From Wenzhouxiangellaceae bacterium (GTDB lineage: Bacteria; Pseudomonadota; Gammaproteobacteria; Xanthomonadales; Wenzhouxiangellaceae), in NCBI GenBank assembly GCA_018334995.1, contig JAGXKW010000001.1, positions 58,690-122,689 on the forward strand: 64,000 nt of DNA. Direction: 5' to 3'. Shown here one piece after another: positions 10,503-20,010 of this stretch. The notes beneath the pieces were generated by a model. It had not been told where the DNA came from and did no database searches. It was given only the letters and a program-made list of their open reading frames with translations. A program made the translations under genes and the position numbers. How positions within the stretch are numbered: position 1 is the stretch's first letter; every line of letters begins with the position of its first letter.

Positions 10503-11930
10503 CTAATTAGCCTTGTGGATCGCGCGCTTGTCGACCGCCAGGGCGGCTTCGTGCACCGCTTCGGACAGGGTCGGATGCGCGTGGATGATGCGCGCCAGGT
10601 CCTCGGCCGAGCCATTGAATTCCATCGCGACCACGACTTCGCCGATGAACTCCGATGCGGTCGAGCCCACGATCTGGCAGCCCAGCAGTTCGTCGTTCTC
10701 GGCGTCGGCCAGGATCTTGACCTGGCCGGCGGCGTTGCCCATGGCCAGCCCGCGGCCGGTGGCGGCGAACGGAAAGCTTCCAGTGCGAAATTCGACGCCT
10801 TCTTCCTTGAGCTGTGCTTCGGTCTTGCCTACCCAGGCGATTTCCGGGTCGGTATAGATCACCCACGGTACGGTTTCGAGGTTGACGTGGCCGGCCTGGC
10901 CGGCAATGGATTCGGCCACGGCAATGCCTTCCTCGGAGGCCTTGTGCGCCAGCATGGGCCCGCGCACCAGGTCGCCGATGGCCCAGATGTTTTCGGCGCT
11001 GGTGTGGCAGCGGGCATCGACCTCGACCTGGCCCCGATCGGTGACCTCGACGCCGCTGTCGTCGGCGATCAGATTGTCGGTGGCGGCCTTGCGTCCGACG
11101 GACACCAGAAGCCGGTCGAACACTTCCTCGTGGTCTTCCTTGCCGTCGTTGTAGCTCAGCTTGACCTTGCCGTCGGCGACTTCGGCGCCGTTGACCTTGC
11201 AGCCCATCCGGATATCGAGCTTCTGCTTCTTGAACTCGCGCTGGGCGACCTTGGCCATGTCGCGGTCGACGGCCGGCAGGAATTCCTCGAGCGCCTCGAA
11301 CAGCACGGTCTCGGCGCCGAGTCGACTCCATACGCTGCCCATTTCGAGGCCGATGACGCCGGCGCCGATGACGCCGAAGCGCCCGGGCACTTCCGGAATT
11401 TCCAGTGCGCCGACGTTGTCGAGAATGTACTCGTTGTCGACTTCCACGTCGGGGATGGAAAACGGCACCGAACCGGCCGCCAGCACCACGTGCCCCCCGC
11501 TTGCGGTGTACTTGTCGCCGTCGTTGGGGGAAACCTCGACCTGGCGCTCGGAAAACAGCTTGCCGCGGCCGTTGACGAATTCGACCTTGTTGGCCTTGAA
11601 CAGCTGGATCAGCCCGGTATTGAGTTGTTTGACTACCTTGCGCTTGCGCTCCAGCATCTTGTCGATGTCCATGGAAACGCCTTCGGTGCGGATGCCGTGG
11701 GCGGTGTAGTCGTGCTGGATATGATGGAAGTGCTTGGACGAGTCCAGCAGCGCCTTGGACGGGATACAGCCCACGTTCAGGCAGGTCCCGCCCGGAGCCG
11801 GCTTGCCGTCTTCACCCTGGCGGTCGTCGATCAGGAGCGTCTTGAGCCCGAGCTGTCCGGCCCGAATGGCCCCGGCATACCCGCCCGGGCCGCCACCGAT
11901 GAAGATTACGTCGAATTCGTTGTCTGACAT
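10503..11930 (-). CDS. lpdA: Dihydrolipoyl dehydrogenase (E3)
   Basis: A 475-residue FAD disulfide reductase. It reoxidises dihydrolipoamide of the 2-oxoglutarate dehydrogenase complex with NAD, and usually serves the other lipoyl enzymes too. The FAD-binding motif is IFIGGGPGGYAG. The redox cysteines are C50 and C55 in GGTCLNVGCIPSKALL. The acid-base histidine lies near the C-terminus in HAHPTLSEAV. It is the third gene of sucA-sucB-lpdA, but a 193-base repeat-bearing gap separates it from sucB. Confidence 0.97.
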   Translation of the reverse strand: MSDNEFDVIFIGGGPGGYAGAIRAGQLGLKTLLIDDRQGEDGKPAPGGTCLNVGCIPSKALLDSSKHFHHIQHDYTAHGIRTEGVSMDIDKMLERKRKVVKQLNTGLIQLFKANKVEFVNGRGKLFSERQVEVSPNDGDKYTASGGHVVLAAGSVPFSIPDVEVDNEYILDNVGALEIPEVPGRFGVIGAGVIGLEMGSVWSRLGAETVLFEALEEFLPAVDRDMAKVAQREFKKQKLDIRMGCKVNGAEVADGKVKLSYNDGKEDHEEVFDRLLVSVGRKAATDNLIADDSGVEVTDRGQVEVDARCHTSAENIWAIGDLVRGPMLAHKASEEGIAVAESIAGQAGHVNLETVPWVIYTDPEIAWVGKTEAQLKEEGVEFRTGSFPFAATGRGLAMGNAAGQVKILADAENDELLGCQIVGSTASEFIGEVVVAMEFNGSAEDLARIIHAHPTLSEAVHEAALAVDKRAIHKAN

Positions 11931-11992
11931 TTGGTTACTCGAGTCTTGTTTGGGTTCGTGCCGCGTCCTGGTTCAGCGGCTTCGGTTGAAGG

Positions 11993-12111
11993 TTTTAAGT
12001 TTTAAGTTTTAAGTGTTAGGTTTTATGCGTTACGTGCTTGCACGCGAATCCGATACTGAAATGACCGATGGCGATGCCTCAAAACTGATGCCTAAAACCT
12101 AAAACCTAAAA
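11993..12111. repeat. Inverted pair of heptad arrays between sucB and lpdA
   Basis: The left block holds seven-base units TTTTAAG x3, then TGTTAGG and TTTTATG (11993-12027). The right block holds CCTAAAA x3 (12091-12111), which is TTTTAGG on the other strand. Together they form two facing arrays of 7-base period around 63 unique bases. The region is far more AT-rich than its surroundings and has no coding signal. It can fold into a long imperfect hairpin in the sucB-lpdA transcript. Confidence 0.8.
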
Positions 12112-12123
12112 CGGGCTTTGAAT

Positions 12124-13404
12124 TCAAAGCCCCAACAGCATCCGAGCCGGATCTTCCAGAGCTTCCTTGACCGCGACCAGGAATTGCACGGCGTCCTTGC
12201 CGTCGATGATGCGGTGGTCGTAGGACAGCGCGATGTACATCATCGGGCGGACCACGATTTCGCCGTCGATCGCCACCGGGCGTTCCTTGATCGTGTGCAT
12301 GCCCAGGATCGCGCTCTGCGGCGGATTGAGCAGCGGCGTGGACAGCAGCGAGCCGAACACGCCGCCGTTGGTGATCGAGAAGGTTCCGCCCTGCAGGTCC
12401 TCGAGCTGGATCTTGCCGGCGCGGGCCTGGTCGGCGTACTCGGCAATCTGCGCCTCGACCTGGGCCAGGCTCTTGTGGCCCGCGTCGCGCAGTATCGGCA
12501 CCATCAGGCCGCGGTCGGTGGAAACGGCGATGCCGATGTCCTGGTAGCCGTGGTAGACGATTTCATCGCCATCGACCGATGCGTTGACCACCGGATGCTT
12601 GTCCAGCGCCTCGCAGCAGGCCTTGACGAAGAACGACATGAAGCCCAGCTTCACGCCGTGGCGCTCGGCGAAGGCGTCCTTGTATCGGCTGCGGATCTGC
12701 ATGACCTCGTGCAGGTCGACTTCGTTGAACGAGGTGAGGATCGCGGCGGTGTTCTGCGCTTCCTTCATGCGTTCGGACACGCGCTGGCGCAGGCGCGACA
12801 TCTTGACCCGCTCTTCCGGGCGCGGACCGCCGGCGCCGCCACCGCCGCTCGTGCCGATATGGCTGAGCACGTCGCCCTTGGTGATCCGGCCGCCGCGGCC
12901 CGAGCCGGAAATCTCGTCCGGGTCCAGCCCGTGTTCGGTCACCAGCTTGCGCACCGAGGGGGCGAGCTTGTCGGCCCCTTCCGGCGCCTCGTGCGACGCC
13001 CGTTCACCACCGGATGCCGCCTGGTCCTGCTTTTGTTCCTTTTCAGAGGGCTTTTCGCCCTCCGGTTCTTTCTTCGCCGCCTCGTCCCCGGACTCGGGTT
13101 CTTCCTTGTATTCGGATGCCTTGCCGTCTTCCTTCCCGCCTTCCGAGCCGGAATCGTCGCCGGCCTCGCCTTCGGCAATCTTGCCGAGCACGTCGTCGGC
13201 GTTGACCGTGTCGCCTTCTTCGGCATCGATGGACTCGAGCACGCCGTCGGCCGGGGCCGGCACTTCCAGTACGACCTTGTCGGTTTCCAGGTCGACCAGG
13301 TTCTCGTCGCGCTTGACGCTGTCGCCGGCTTTCTTGTGCCACTTGGCGACGGTGGCGTCGGAAACCGATTCGGGGAGGGTAGGGACCTTGACTTCAGTGC
13401 TCAT
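12124..13404 (-). CDS. sucB: Dihydrolipoyllysine-residue succinyltransferase (2-oxoglutarate dehydrogenase E2)
   Basis: This 426-residue E2 core has one lipoyl domain with K43 in [15 protein letters not shown] long Glu/Lys/Asp-rich linker follows, then an E3-binding domain (about 120-160, GGRITKGDV), and the catalytic domain with [13 protein letters not shown]. It transfers succinyl groups to CoA. ATG 13404 ([14 protein letters not shown]) is the proper start; the track extends it into the end of sucA. The gap to sucA is 40 bases. SucB/Lpd-type proteins feed electrons to AhpD in mycobacteria, which is relevant to ahpCD here. Confidence 0.97.
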   Translation of the reverse strand: MSTEVKVPTLPESVSDATVAKWHKKAGDSVKRDENLVDLETDKVVLEVPAPADGVLESIDAEEGDTVNADDVLGKIAEGEAGDDSGSEGGKEDGKASEYKEEPESGDEAAKKEPEGEKPSEKEQKQDQAASGGERASHEAPEGADKLAPSVRKLVTEHGLDPDEISGSGRGGRITKGDVLSHIGTSGGGGAGGPRPEERVKMSRLRQRVSERMKEAQNTAAILTSFNEVDLHEVMQIRSRYKDAFAERHGVKLGFMSFFVKACCEALDKHPVVNASVDGDEIVYHGYQDIGIAVSTDRGLMVPILRDAGHKSLAQVEAQIAEYADQARAGKIQLEDLQGGTFSITNGGVFGSLLSTPLLNPPQSAILGMHTIKERPVAIDGEIVVRPMMYIALSYDHRIIDGKDAVQFLVAVKEALEDPARMLLGL

Positions 13405-13444
13405 GGAAATTCCTTGGAAATGCGGTCGTGATTGGTCTGAATCG

Positions 13445-16270
13445 TTATTGATCTGAATCGATGTCGCGAACGCCAAGCGCCTGTTCGACAAGGCGTTTCT
13501 GCTGCTCGATATGCACCTGATAATAGCCAACCGCCGGCGATGCCGAAGCCTTGCGGCCGGCATAGCGCAGCGACTGGCTGTCGCCGATGCAGGCCTGCAG
13601 GTGATGGCGGATCTGGAACCAGGCGCCCTGGTTCATCGGCTCCTCCTGACACCAGACGACCTGCTTGGCGCCGGCGTAGCGCTCGACGATTTCGGTCAGT
13701 TCCTCGCGCGGGAATGGATAAAGTTGCTCGACCCGGACCACGGCGACATCGTTGAACGAATCGTCGGCGTCGGCGCGCGCCTTGGCGATGTCGAAATAGA
13801 CCTTGCCGGCGCAGAACACCAGCCGTTTGACGTTGTCCGGCTCGGGCTGTTCGGGGTCGTCGATGACGACCCGGAACTCGCCCGAGGCCAGGTCCTCCAG
13901 GCTGGAGACCGAGTCGCGGTGGCGCAGCAGGCTCTTGGGCGTGAATACCACCAGCGGCTTGCGATAGGGCCGGAGCATCTGGCGCCGGATCATGTGAAAC
14001 ATCTGGCTGGGCAGCGTCGGCACGCAGACCTGGATGTTGTTGTCCGAACACAGCTGCATGAAGCGCTCCAGGCGCGCCGAGGAATGCTCGGGGCCCTGGC
14101 CCTCGTAGCCGTGCGGCAGGTACATGACCAGGCCGCAGAGTCGGCCCCACTTGGCTTCGCCGGAGGTGATGAACTGGTCTATGACCACTTGCGCGCCGTT
14201 GACGAAGTCGCCGAACTGGGCCTCCCAGATCACCAGCGTGCCCGGCTCGCCGGTCGCGTAGCCGTATTCGAAACCGAGCACGGCTTCTTCGCTCAACAGC
14301 GAGTCGATGACGGCCACCTTGTGGCGGTCCTCGGCAACGTCGCTCAGCGGGGTGATGTAGCGGCCGTCTTCCTGGTTGTACAGCACCGCGTGACGATGAA
14401 AGAACGTGCCGCGGCCGGAATCCTGGCCGACCAGGCGCAGGGCGTAGCCGGAATCCAGCAGGCCGGCATAGGCCATGGTTTCAGCAAAGCCCCAGTCCAT
14501 CGGCGCGTCGCCGGCGGCCATCTTGCGGCGCGCTTCGATGATGCGCTGGACCTGCTTGTGCAGCTCGAAGTCTTCCGGCAGCGTGGTCAGGCGCTTGGAA
14601 AGCGCCCTGATGCTGTCGACAGGCATGCCGGTATCGGCTTCGGCGCGCCAGTCCGATTCCAGGTAAGGGCTCCAGTCCACGGTCGCCAGCGCGTCTTCCT
14701 CGTCGGCCAGTTCCACGACGGTCTCGCCGGCGTCCAGCCGGTCGCGGAAGCTGCGCTGCCACTGGTCGAGCCGGTCCTGGTCGACCAGCCGGTCGTCGAT
14801 CAGGCGTTTCGAGTATTGCTTGTAGACCGAGTCCAGCTTGCGGATGGCCTCGTACATGCGCGGCTGCGTGGCGGCCGGTTCGTCGGCTTCGTTATGGCCC
14901 AGCCGCCGGTAGCACACCAGGTCGATGACCACGTCCTTCTTGAATTCGCGCCGGAAATCCGCCGCCACCCGCGTGATGAACAGGACGGCTTCCGGGTCAT
15001 CGGCGTTGACGTGGAAGATCGGCGCCTGAACCATCTTGGCCACTTCGGTGCAGTACAGCGTCGAACGCGCGTCCAGCGGATTGGAGGTCGTGAATCCGAT
15101 CTGGTTGTTGACCACGATATGGAAGGTACCGCCGACCTTGAATCCGCGTGCCTGGGACATGTTGAACAGTTCCATGTTCACGCCCTGGCCGGCCAGGGCG
15201 GCGTCACCGTGCACCAGCACCGGCAGCACCTGCTCGTGTTGGTAGTCGGTCAGTCGGTTCTGACGCGCGCGCGCGGAGCCGGCCACCACCGGATTGACGA
15301 TTTCCAGGTGCGACGGATTGAACGCCAGGGCGAGGTGCATCACGCCGCCCGGGGTGAGCACGTCGGAGCTGAAGCCCAGGTGATATTTGACGTCGCCGGA
15401 GCGGGCCGGATCATCGTGCTGGATCTTGCCCTCGAATTCTGCGAACAGGTCGCGCGGCGACTTGCCGAGGATATTGACCAGCACATTGAGCCGGCCGCGA
15501 TGCGCCATGCCGATGACCATTTCGCGAATGCCCTGGCTGCCCGAATGCCGGATCAGCGTGTCGCACAGCGGGATCAGGCTCTCGCCGCCTTCCAGCGAAA
15601 AGCGCTTCTGGCCGACATAGCGCGAGTGCAGGTATTTCTCCAGCCCCTCGGCTGCGCCCAGCTTTTCCAGCAGACGTTTGCGGTCTTCGGCCGGGAATTC
15701 GAACGTGCCGCTGGCGCGCTCCAGGCGTTGCTGCAGCCAGCGCCGCTGATCGGTGTCGGCGATGTGCATGTATTCGACGCCGACGCTGCCACAGTAAGTC
15801 TGTTTGCAGATCTCGATGATTTCCGACAACTTGAGGTGGTCGGGCGCGGCGAGGCTGCCGGTGTGGAATTCAGTATCGAGATCGGCTTGCGAAAGGTTGT
15901 GGAAGTCCAGTTCTAGGTCGGGTACTTCCGGCCTTTCGCTGAGGCCCAGGGGATCCAGTTCGGCGCGCTGGTGGCCGCGCACCCGGTAGGCGTTGATCAG
16001 CCGCAGTACGCCGGCCTGCTTGAAATCCTCTGCGGTCGCCGCTGCCGGCTGGCCGGACGGCTGTCGGCCGAGTGCCTCGAAGTGCGCGGCGATGGCGCGA
16101 TGGCGGGTGTCGTCGTCGGCGTCTTCGAGCAGTCCGCGGAACGTCTCGCGCCAGTATTCGGGTACCGACTCGGGGTCGTCGAGAAACTCCTCGTAGAGGT
16201 CTTCGATGAAAGCCGCATTGAGGCCGGACAGATGCGACGTCCGGTATTTTCGTTCCAGTTCTTCGGTCAT
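13445..16270 (-). CDS. sucA: 2-Oxoglutarate dehydrogenase E1 component
   Basis: A 941-residue thiamine diphosphate enzyme that decarboxylates 2-oxoglutarate and succinylates the lipoyl arm of SucB. Its length is typical. Motifs include the short N-terminal helix around [13 protein letters not shown], then [27 protein letters not shown] and the C-terminal EEPMNQGAW. It is the first gene of the sucA-sucB-lpdA run, with a -10 box about 41 bases before the ATG. Confidence 0.98.
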   Translation of the reverse strand: MTEELERKYRTSHLSGLNAAFIEDLYEEFLDDPESVPEYWRETFRGLLEDADDDTRHRAIAAHFEALGRQPSGQPAAATAEDFKQAGVLRLINAYRVRGHQRAELDPLGLSERPEVPDLELDFHNLSQADLDTEFHTGSLAAPDHLKLSEIIEICKQTYCGSVGVEYMHIADTDQRRWLQQRLERASGTFEFPAEDRKRLLEKLGAAEGLEKYLHSRYVGQKRFSLEGGESLIPLCDTLIRHSGSQGIREMVIGMAHRGRLNVLVNILGKSPRDLFAEFEGKIQHDDPARSGDVKYHLGFSSDVLTPGGVMHLALAFNPSHLEIVNPVVAGSARARQNRLTDYQHEQVLPVLVHGDAALAGQGVNMELFNMSQARGFKVGGTFHIVVNNQIGFTTSNPLDARSTLYCTEVAKMVQAPIFHVNADDPEAVLFITRVAADFRREFKKDVVIDLVCYRRLGHNEADEPAATQPRMYEAIRKLDSVYKQYSKRLIDDRLVDQDRLDQWQRSFRDRLDAGETVVELADEEDALATVDWSPYLESDWRAEADTGMPVDSIRALSKRLTTLPEDFELHKQVQRIIEARRKMAAGDAPMDWGFAETMAYAGLLDSGYALRLVGQDSGRGTFFHRHAVLYNQEDGRYITPLSDVAEDRHKVAVIDSLLSEEAVLGFEYGYATGEPGTLVIWEAQFGDFVNGAQVVIDQFITSGEAKWGRLCGLVMYLPHGYEGQGPEHSSARLERFMQLCSDNNIQVCVPTLPSQMFHMIRRQMLRPYRKPLVVFTPKSLLRHRDSVSSLEDLASGEFRVVIDDPEQPEPDNVKRLVFCAGKVYFDIAKARADADDSFNDVAVVRVEQLYPFPREELTEIVERYAGAKQVVWCQEEPMNQGAWFQIRHHLQACIGDSQSLRYAGRKASASPAVGYYQVHIEQQKRLVEQALGVRDIDSDQ

Positions 16271-16310
16271 GGGAATTTCAAAAGCCGGGGTTGGCGCGGG
16301 CCAGGGCAGA

Positions 16311-16316
16311 ATTATA
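16311..16316 (-). promoter_or_regulatory. Likely -10 element of the sucAB-lpdA operon
   Basis: The minus strand reads GTTATAAT, a perfect TATAAT, 41 bases before the sucA ATG and inside the short gap after roxA. No good -35 hexamer sits 16-18 bases upstream, so an activator may be needed. Confidence 0.5.
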
Positions 16317-16356
16317 ACGGTTGCAGGCCGGGCTTATTGTCTCCCGGGGGTGCAGA

Positions 16357-17457
16357 TCAAGGTCGAATCAGTTCGTCCTGTTCGACCAGGTTCTCGACCA
16401 GCTTGCGCGCAGCCGCGTCGCTCGGCCATTGGTCGATGCGGCCGTTGCGGCAAAGCGCCTGCGCGAATTCCGGCGGACACGGCCACTGCTGGCCGTTGAC
16501 GAACAGCAGGCCTGAATCGCTCCAGGCCAGGCGGGTGCCGGGCGCGAACACCAGGGGCGTCTCCGGATCCTCATCCGGCGCATCGTCGTCATCGACATCC
16601 GGCGACCACTGGCGATAGGCGGTCAGCGTCTGGCCCAGCCAGCTGACAAGCGCGGCATCGTCGAGCTGCACCGCCTGGCTCAGCAACCTGCGGGCGTGCT
16701 GGAGCAGCGTCTGGTCGATGCGCTCGGCGCGCTCGGTGTCGTATTTCAGCGGAGTGAGCCGTGGCAGCCGTGCTTCGTGCTCGCCCAGGAACGCGGCCAG
16801 TTCGGATAGCAGTTCGGCCGAGGACGGCGCGCGCAGCCCGATCGACCAGGTCTGGCTGTTCTGCTGCGCGATTCCGTGGTGGGCGACGCCCGGGGGGATG
16901 TAAAGAACGTCGCCGGGCTCGGTCACGCAGCTCGTCTCGGCCTTGAAATTGCGCAGCACCGCGAGTTCGAAATCCTCGTTGAGATCGGGCTGGAAATTGC
17001 CCGCCAGCTCCCAGCGCCGGGCGCCGGCGGCCTGGACCAGGAACACGTCGTAGGCGTCGACGTGCGGGCCCACCGACCCGCCCGGTCCGGCCTGGCTGAC
17101 CATGACGTCGTCGAGCAGCCAGTTCGGCAGGAATCGGAAGGCGTCCAGCAACTCGGCGACCTGGGCGTATTTCTTGTCCATGTCCTGGACCAGCAGCGAC
17201 TGGTACGGTCGGTCCAGCGAGGGCAGCTCGTCCTCGGCGAACGGTCCGTATGCAAGCGTCCAATCCAGGTTCTCGAACGAGCCAACAACCAGCCGCGAGC
17301 CGAGCTCGCCGTCGCCGGCCGCCGCGACCATCTGGTCGATGCCCAGCGCCGCCGGGTTGACCCAGCCGCGAATCAGTAGCGGGGTGTGCTGCCAGTGTTC
17401 GTCCAGGAAGCGCCGGTCGTCGAAGCGATCCCACTCGATCAGCTGGATCGGTTTCAT
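16357..17457 (-). CDS. roxA: JmjC ribosomal oxygenase, YcfD/RoxA type
   Basis: A 366-residue Fe(II)/2-oxoglutarate oxygenase. E. coli YcfD/RoxA hydroxylates an arginine of ribosomal protein L16. Iron ligands appear in GPHVDAYDVFLVQ (H-x-D) and GVAHHGIAQQN. The C-terminal half matches the winged-helix part of bacterial YcfD. ATG 17457 (MKPIQLIEWDRFD) overlaps the purB stop as ATGA; the longer track start overlaps purB and is rejected. It uses 2-oxoglutarate and ends just before the sucA promoter. Confidence 0.9.
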   Translation of the reverse strand: MKPIQLIEWDRFDDRRFLDEHWQHTPLLIRGWVNPAALGIDQMVAAAGDGELGSRLVVGSFENLDWTLAYGPFAEDELPSLDRPYQSLLVQDMDKKYAQVAELLDAFRFLPNWLLDDVMVSQAGPGGSVGPHVDAYDVFLVQAAGARRWELAGNFQPDLNEDFELAVLRNFKAETSCVTEPGDVLYIPPGVAHHGIAQQNSQTWSIGLRAPSSAELLSELAAFLGEHEARLPRLTPLKYDTERAERIDQTLLQHARRLLSQAVQLDDAALVSWLGQTLTAYRQWSPDVDDDDAPDEDPETPLVFAPGTRLAWSDSGLLFVNGQQWPCPPEFAQALCRNGRIDQWPSDAAARKLVENLVEQDELIRP

Positions 17458-18833
17458 GTGTAGCGTCCCAGGCCGCGCGCCATGGCCGCGGCATTGCCGG
17501 TGTAGCCGGAAGGCGTCATTTCCAGCAAGCGCCGGCGTTCGGCCGCAGGCAGTTCGAGCTGCTCCAGGAATTCCCGGACCTCGTCGGCGCCGATGGTGCG
17601 TCCGCGCGTGAGTTGCTTGAGCTTCTCGTAGGGTTCCTCGATGCCGTGCACCCGCATCACGGTCTGGATGGCCTCGGCCAGCACCTCCCAGGCGTCCTCG
17701 ACATCTTCCGCGATGCGCGCGCGCGCCGGCTCGATCCGGTCCAGGCCGCGCTGTATGGAGCGCCAGGCCAGCAGACAGTAGCCGAAGGCCGAGCCGATCG
17801 AGCGCTGGACGGTGGAATCGGTCAGGTCGCGTTGCCAGCGCGATACCGGCAATTTTTCGGCCAGGTGGCACAGCAGCGCGTTGGCCAGCCCCAGGTTGCC
17901 CTCGCCGTTCTCGAAATCGATGGGGTTGACCTTGTGCGGCATGGTCGAAGAGCCGACTTCACCCTCGACCGTGCGCTGCTTGTAGTAGCCCAGCGAGATA
18001 TAGGCCCAGCTGTCGCGCGCGAAATCCAGCAGTATCGTGTTGACCCGCACCAGCGCATGAGACAGCTCGGCGATCATGTCGTGCGGCTCGATCTGGGTCG
18101 TGTAGGGGTTCCAGACCAAACCCAGATCCTCGACGAAATCGCGCGCGGTCGTCGGCCAGTCCAGATCCGGGCAGGCCGCGATGTGAGCGTTGAAGTTGCC
18201 CACTGCGCCGTTGATCTTGCCGCTGATCTCGATCCGGTTGAGCGCCCGGCGCTGGCGGCGCAGCCGGAACACCGTGTTGGCCAGTTCCTTGCCGAGCGTG
18301 GTCGGCGAGGCGCTCTGGCCATGAGTGCGCGACAGCATTGCCAGATCGGCATGTTGCGCGGCCATGTCTGCAAGGTGTGCGTCAAGCTCGGCCAGCACCG
18401 GATCGAGTTCCTCGACCAGCGCCTGGCGCAGGATCAGGCCGTAGGCGAGGTTGTTGATGTCCTCGGAGGTGCAGGCGAAGTGCACCATCTCGAGCTTGTC
18501 GGCCAGGCCCGGGCGCGCGGCCATGCGGTTTTTGATCCAGTACTCCACGGCCTTGACGTCGTGGTTGGTGGTCGCCTCGATCTCCTTGACCTCGGCGGCG
18601 TCGGCGTCGGAGAAGTCCTCGCCCAGCTGCCGGAGAAACGCGTCGTCGTCGGGCGCCAGCGGCGGCAGGGCGCCGAATGCTTCGACCCCGGCCAGGTGAC
18701 GGAACCACGCCACCTCCACTCGTACCCGGTGCCGGATCAGCCCGGCTTCCGAAAACAGGCGGGCCAGCGGTTCGAGACGCCGGGCGTAGCGGCCGTCCAG
18801 CGGAGACAGTGCAGTCAGGGCGTTGGAAGTCAT
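17454..18833 (-). CDS. purB: Adenylosuccinate lyase
   Basis: A 459-residue homotetrameric lyase, close to E. coli PurB in length. It splits SAICAR and adenylosuccinate in purine synthesis. The fumarase-superfamily signature is GSSTMPHKVNPIDFENGEG, and the catalytic loop region contains SRTHGQSASPTTLGKE. It begins MTSNALTALSPLDGRYA, a diagnostic N-terminus. It is coupled to roxA by a 4-base overlap. Confidence 0.98.
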   Translation of the reverse strand: MTSNALTALSPLDGRYARRLEPLARLFSEAGLIRHRVRVEVAWFRHLAGVEAFGALPPLAPDDDAFLRQLGEDFSDADAAEVKEIEATTNHDVKAVEYWIKNRMAARPGLADKLEMVHFACTSEDINNLAYGLILRQALVEELDPVLAELDAHLADMAAQHADLAMLSRTHGQSASPTTLGKELANTVFRLRRQRRALNRIEISGKINGAVGNFNAHIAACPDLDWPTTARDFVEDLGLVWNPYTTQIEPHDMIAELSHALVRVNTILLDFARDSWAYISLGYYKQRTVEGEVGSSTMPHKVNPIDFENGEGNLGLANALLCHLAEKLPVSRWQRDLTDSTVQRSIGSAFGYCLLAWRSIQRGLDRIEPARARIAEDVEDAWEVLAEAIQTVMRVHGIEEPYEKLKQLTRGRTIGADEVREFLEQLELPAAERRRLLEMTPSGYTGNAAAMARGLGRYT

Positions 18834-18885
18834 CGGGAAAGCGTCTCGAGAAATCGTGGTGAATTGCCGGACGGCAATGATACCG

Positions 18886-20010
18886 TCAACCGCCGCCTTC
18901 GGTCACAGGGCGCCCGGTCGCCGGGAGTTCGGCTTCCGCATCCGGCGCGTTGTCTTCGACTTCTTGTTCGACTTCCGGAAACACCTGCTCGAAACGCTCG
19001 ATGCGAACCAGCACGCCGAACAGGCTGGAATCGAAATATTCCAGCCGACCGGGACGCACCACGCGCGATTGCTGCAGGCGATGCACGGTCCATTCGCCGT
19101 TTTCGCGCTCGCCGGCCGGAGATGCATCGAGTGCGCCAGCCGCGTCTGCAGTGTCGCGGCCCGGATCGAGGTCGGGATCGGGATTTCGGTCGGGGTTCTG
19201 TTCGGAAGCCTGATCGGAGATTTGATCGGCCGCGGATTCGGCTGGCGCGCGCGCCCGGGTCTGCCAGACAAGGTCAAGGTCCAGGTGCAGGAACTGTCGC
19301 TGGCGCAGGCGCACGCTACCGTCCAGTCGGTAGATCGACTGTGGTGGCGTTGTCTCGACCATCGTCTCGACCATCGGGTTCAATGCGAGCCCTTGACCCG
19401 CCAGCGGCATCGGGCGGGTATTCGCCGCCGGTTCGAGGGCCTCGACCACGGTTCGGTCGTGCACGCGCACCGCGCCGGCGGCTTGTCGGCGCTGGGCCCG
19501 CTGTATCCAGGCCCGCGTCGTCACCGGATCGTAGTCCGGAGCGTCGATCAGGCGACTCATGGCGCGGCGCAACGGCGCCGACAGGTCCCCAAGCGCCGAA
19601 TATGCCGGCGGAATCGGCCGCAGCGTTTCTTCCTCGGACTCGAGAAAGGGCGTGGCTTCGTCGAGCGCGCCGGGCAGTTCGGCGATGGGCAGGAACTGCG
19701 CCATCGACGCCAGTTGCCGCCGGGCCGCGGCGTTGGCGGCCGCAACCAGCAGCGGATCCAGCCGGTCGGTGAAGTCGGCCGGCGCGGTTGCGCGGCGGCG
19801 GTCCGAGCGGCCGTCGGCATGGCGGAACACGATCACCTCGACCCGATAGACCGGCGGATATTCGCCGCTTCTGTCGTCGGCGTTTTCGACCGACTGCTGG
19901 GCGCCTGCCGGACCCGGCCAGAAAAGCCCCGACCACAACAGCCACGACCACAGCAGCGAGGCGGCCAGCAGCGGCCGTGCAGGGTCTTTCGAAGCTTCCC
20001 TGGAAATCAT
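18886..20010 (-). CDS. CsiV-family exported protein
   Basis: This 374-residue protein has a signal peptide, SLLWSWLLWSGLFWPGPAGAQQ. The CsiV opening YRVEVIVFRHADG follows, and a C-terminal block holds DSSLFGVLVRIERFE. CsiV proteins are periplasmic, are implicated in peptidoglycan binding and division, and commonly lie beside mfd. The middle is rich in Arg, Ala and Asp. ATG 20010 overlaps the mfd stop as ATGA; the 734-residue track ORF extends antisense-like into mfd and is not real beyond this start. Confidence 0.82.
   Translation of the reverse strand: MISREASKDPARPLLAASLLWSWLLWSGLFWPGPAGAQQSVENADDRSGEYPPVYRVEVIVFRHADGRSDRRRATAPADFTDRLDPLLVAAANAAARRQLASMAQFLPIAELPGALDEATPFLESEEETLRPIPPAYSALGDLSAPLRRAMSRLIDAPDYDPVTTRAWIQRAQRRQAAGAVRVHDRTVVEALEPAANTRPMPLAGQGLALNPMVETMVETTPPQSIYRLDGSVRLRQRQFLHLDLDLVWQTRARAPAESAADQISDQASEQNPDRNPDPDLDPGRDTADAAGALDASPAGERENGEWTVHRLQQSRVVRPGRLEYFDSSLFGVLVRIERFEQVFPEVEQEVEDNAPDAEAELPATGRPVTEGGG

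Noticed and set aside
13511-15916. 801-residue plus-strand ORF
   Set aside because: Antisense shadow of sucA with no recognisable motif.
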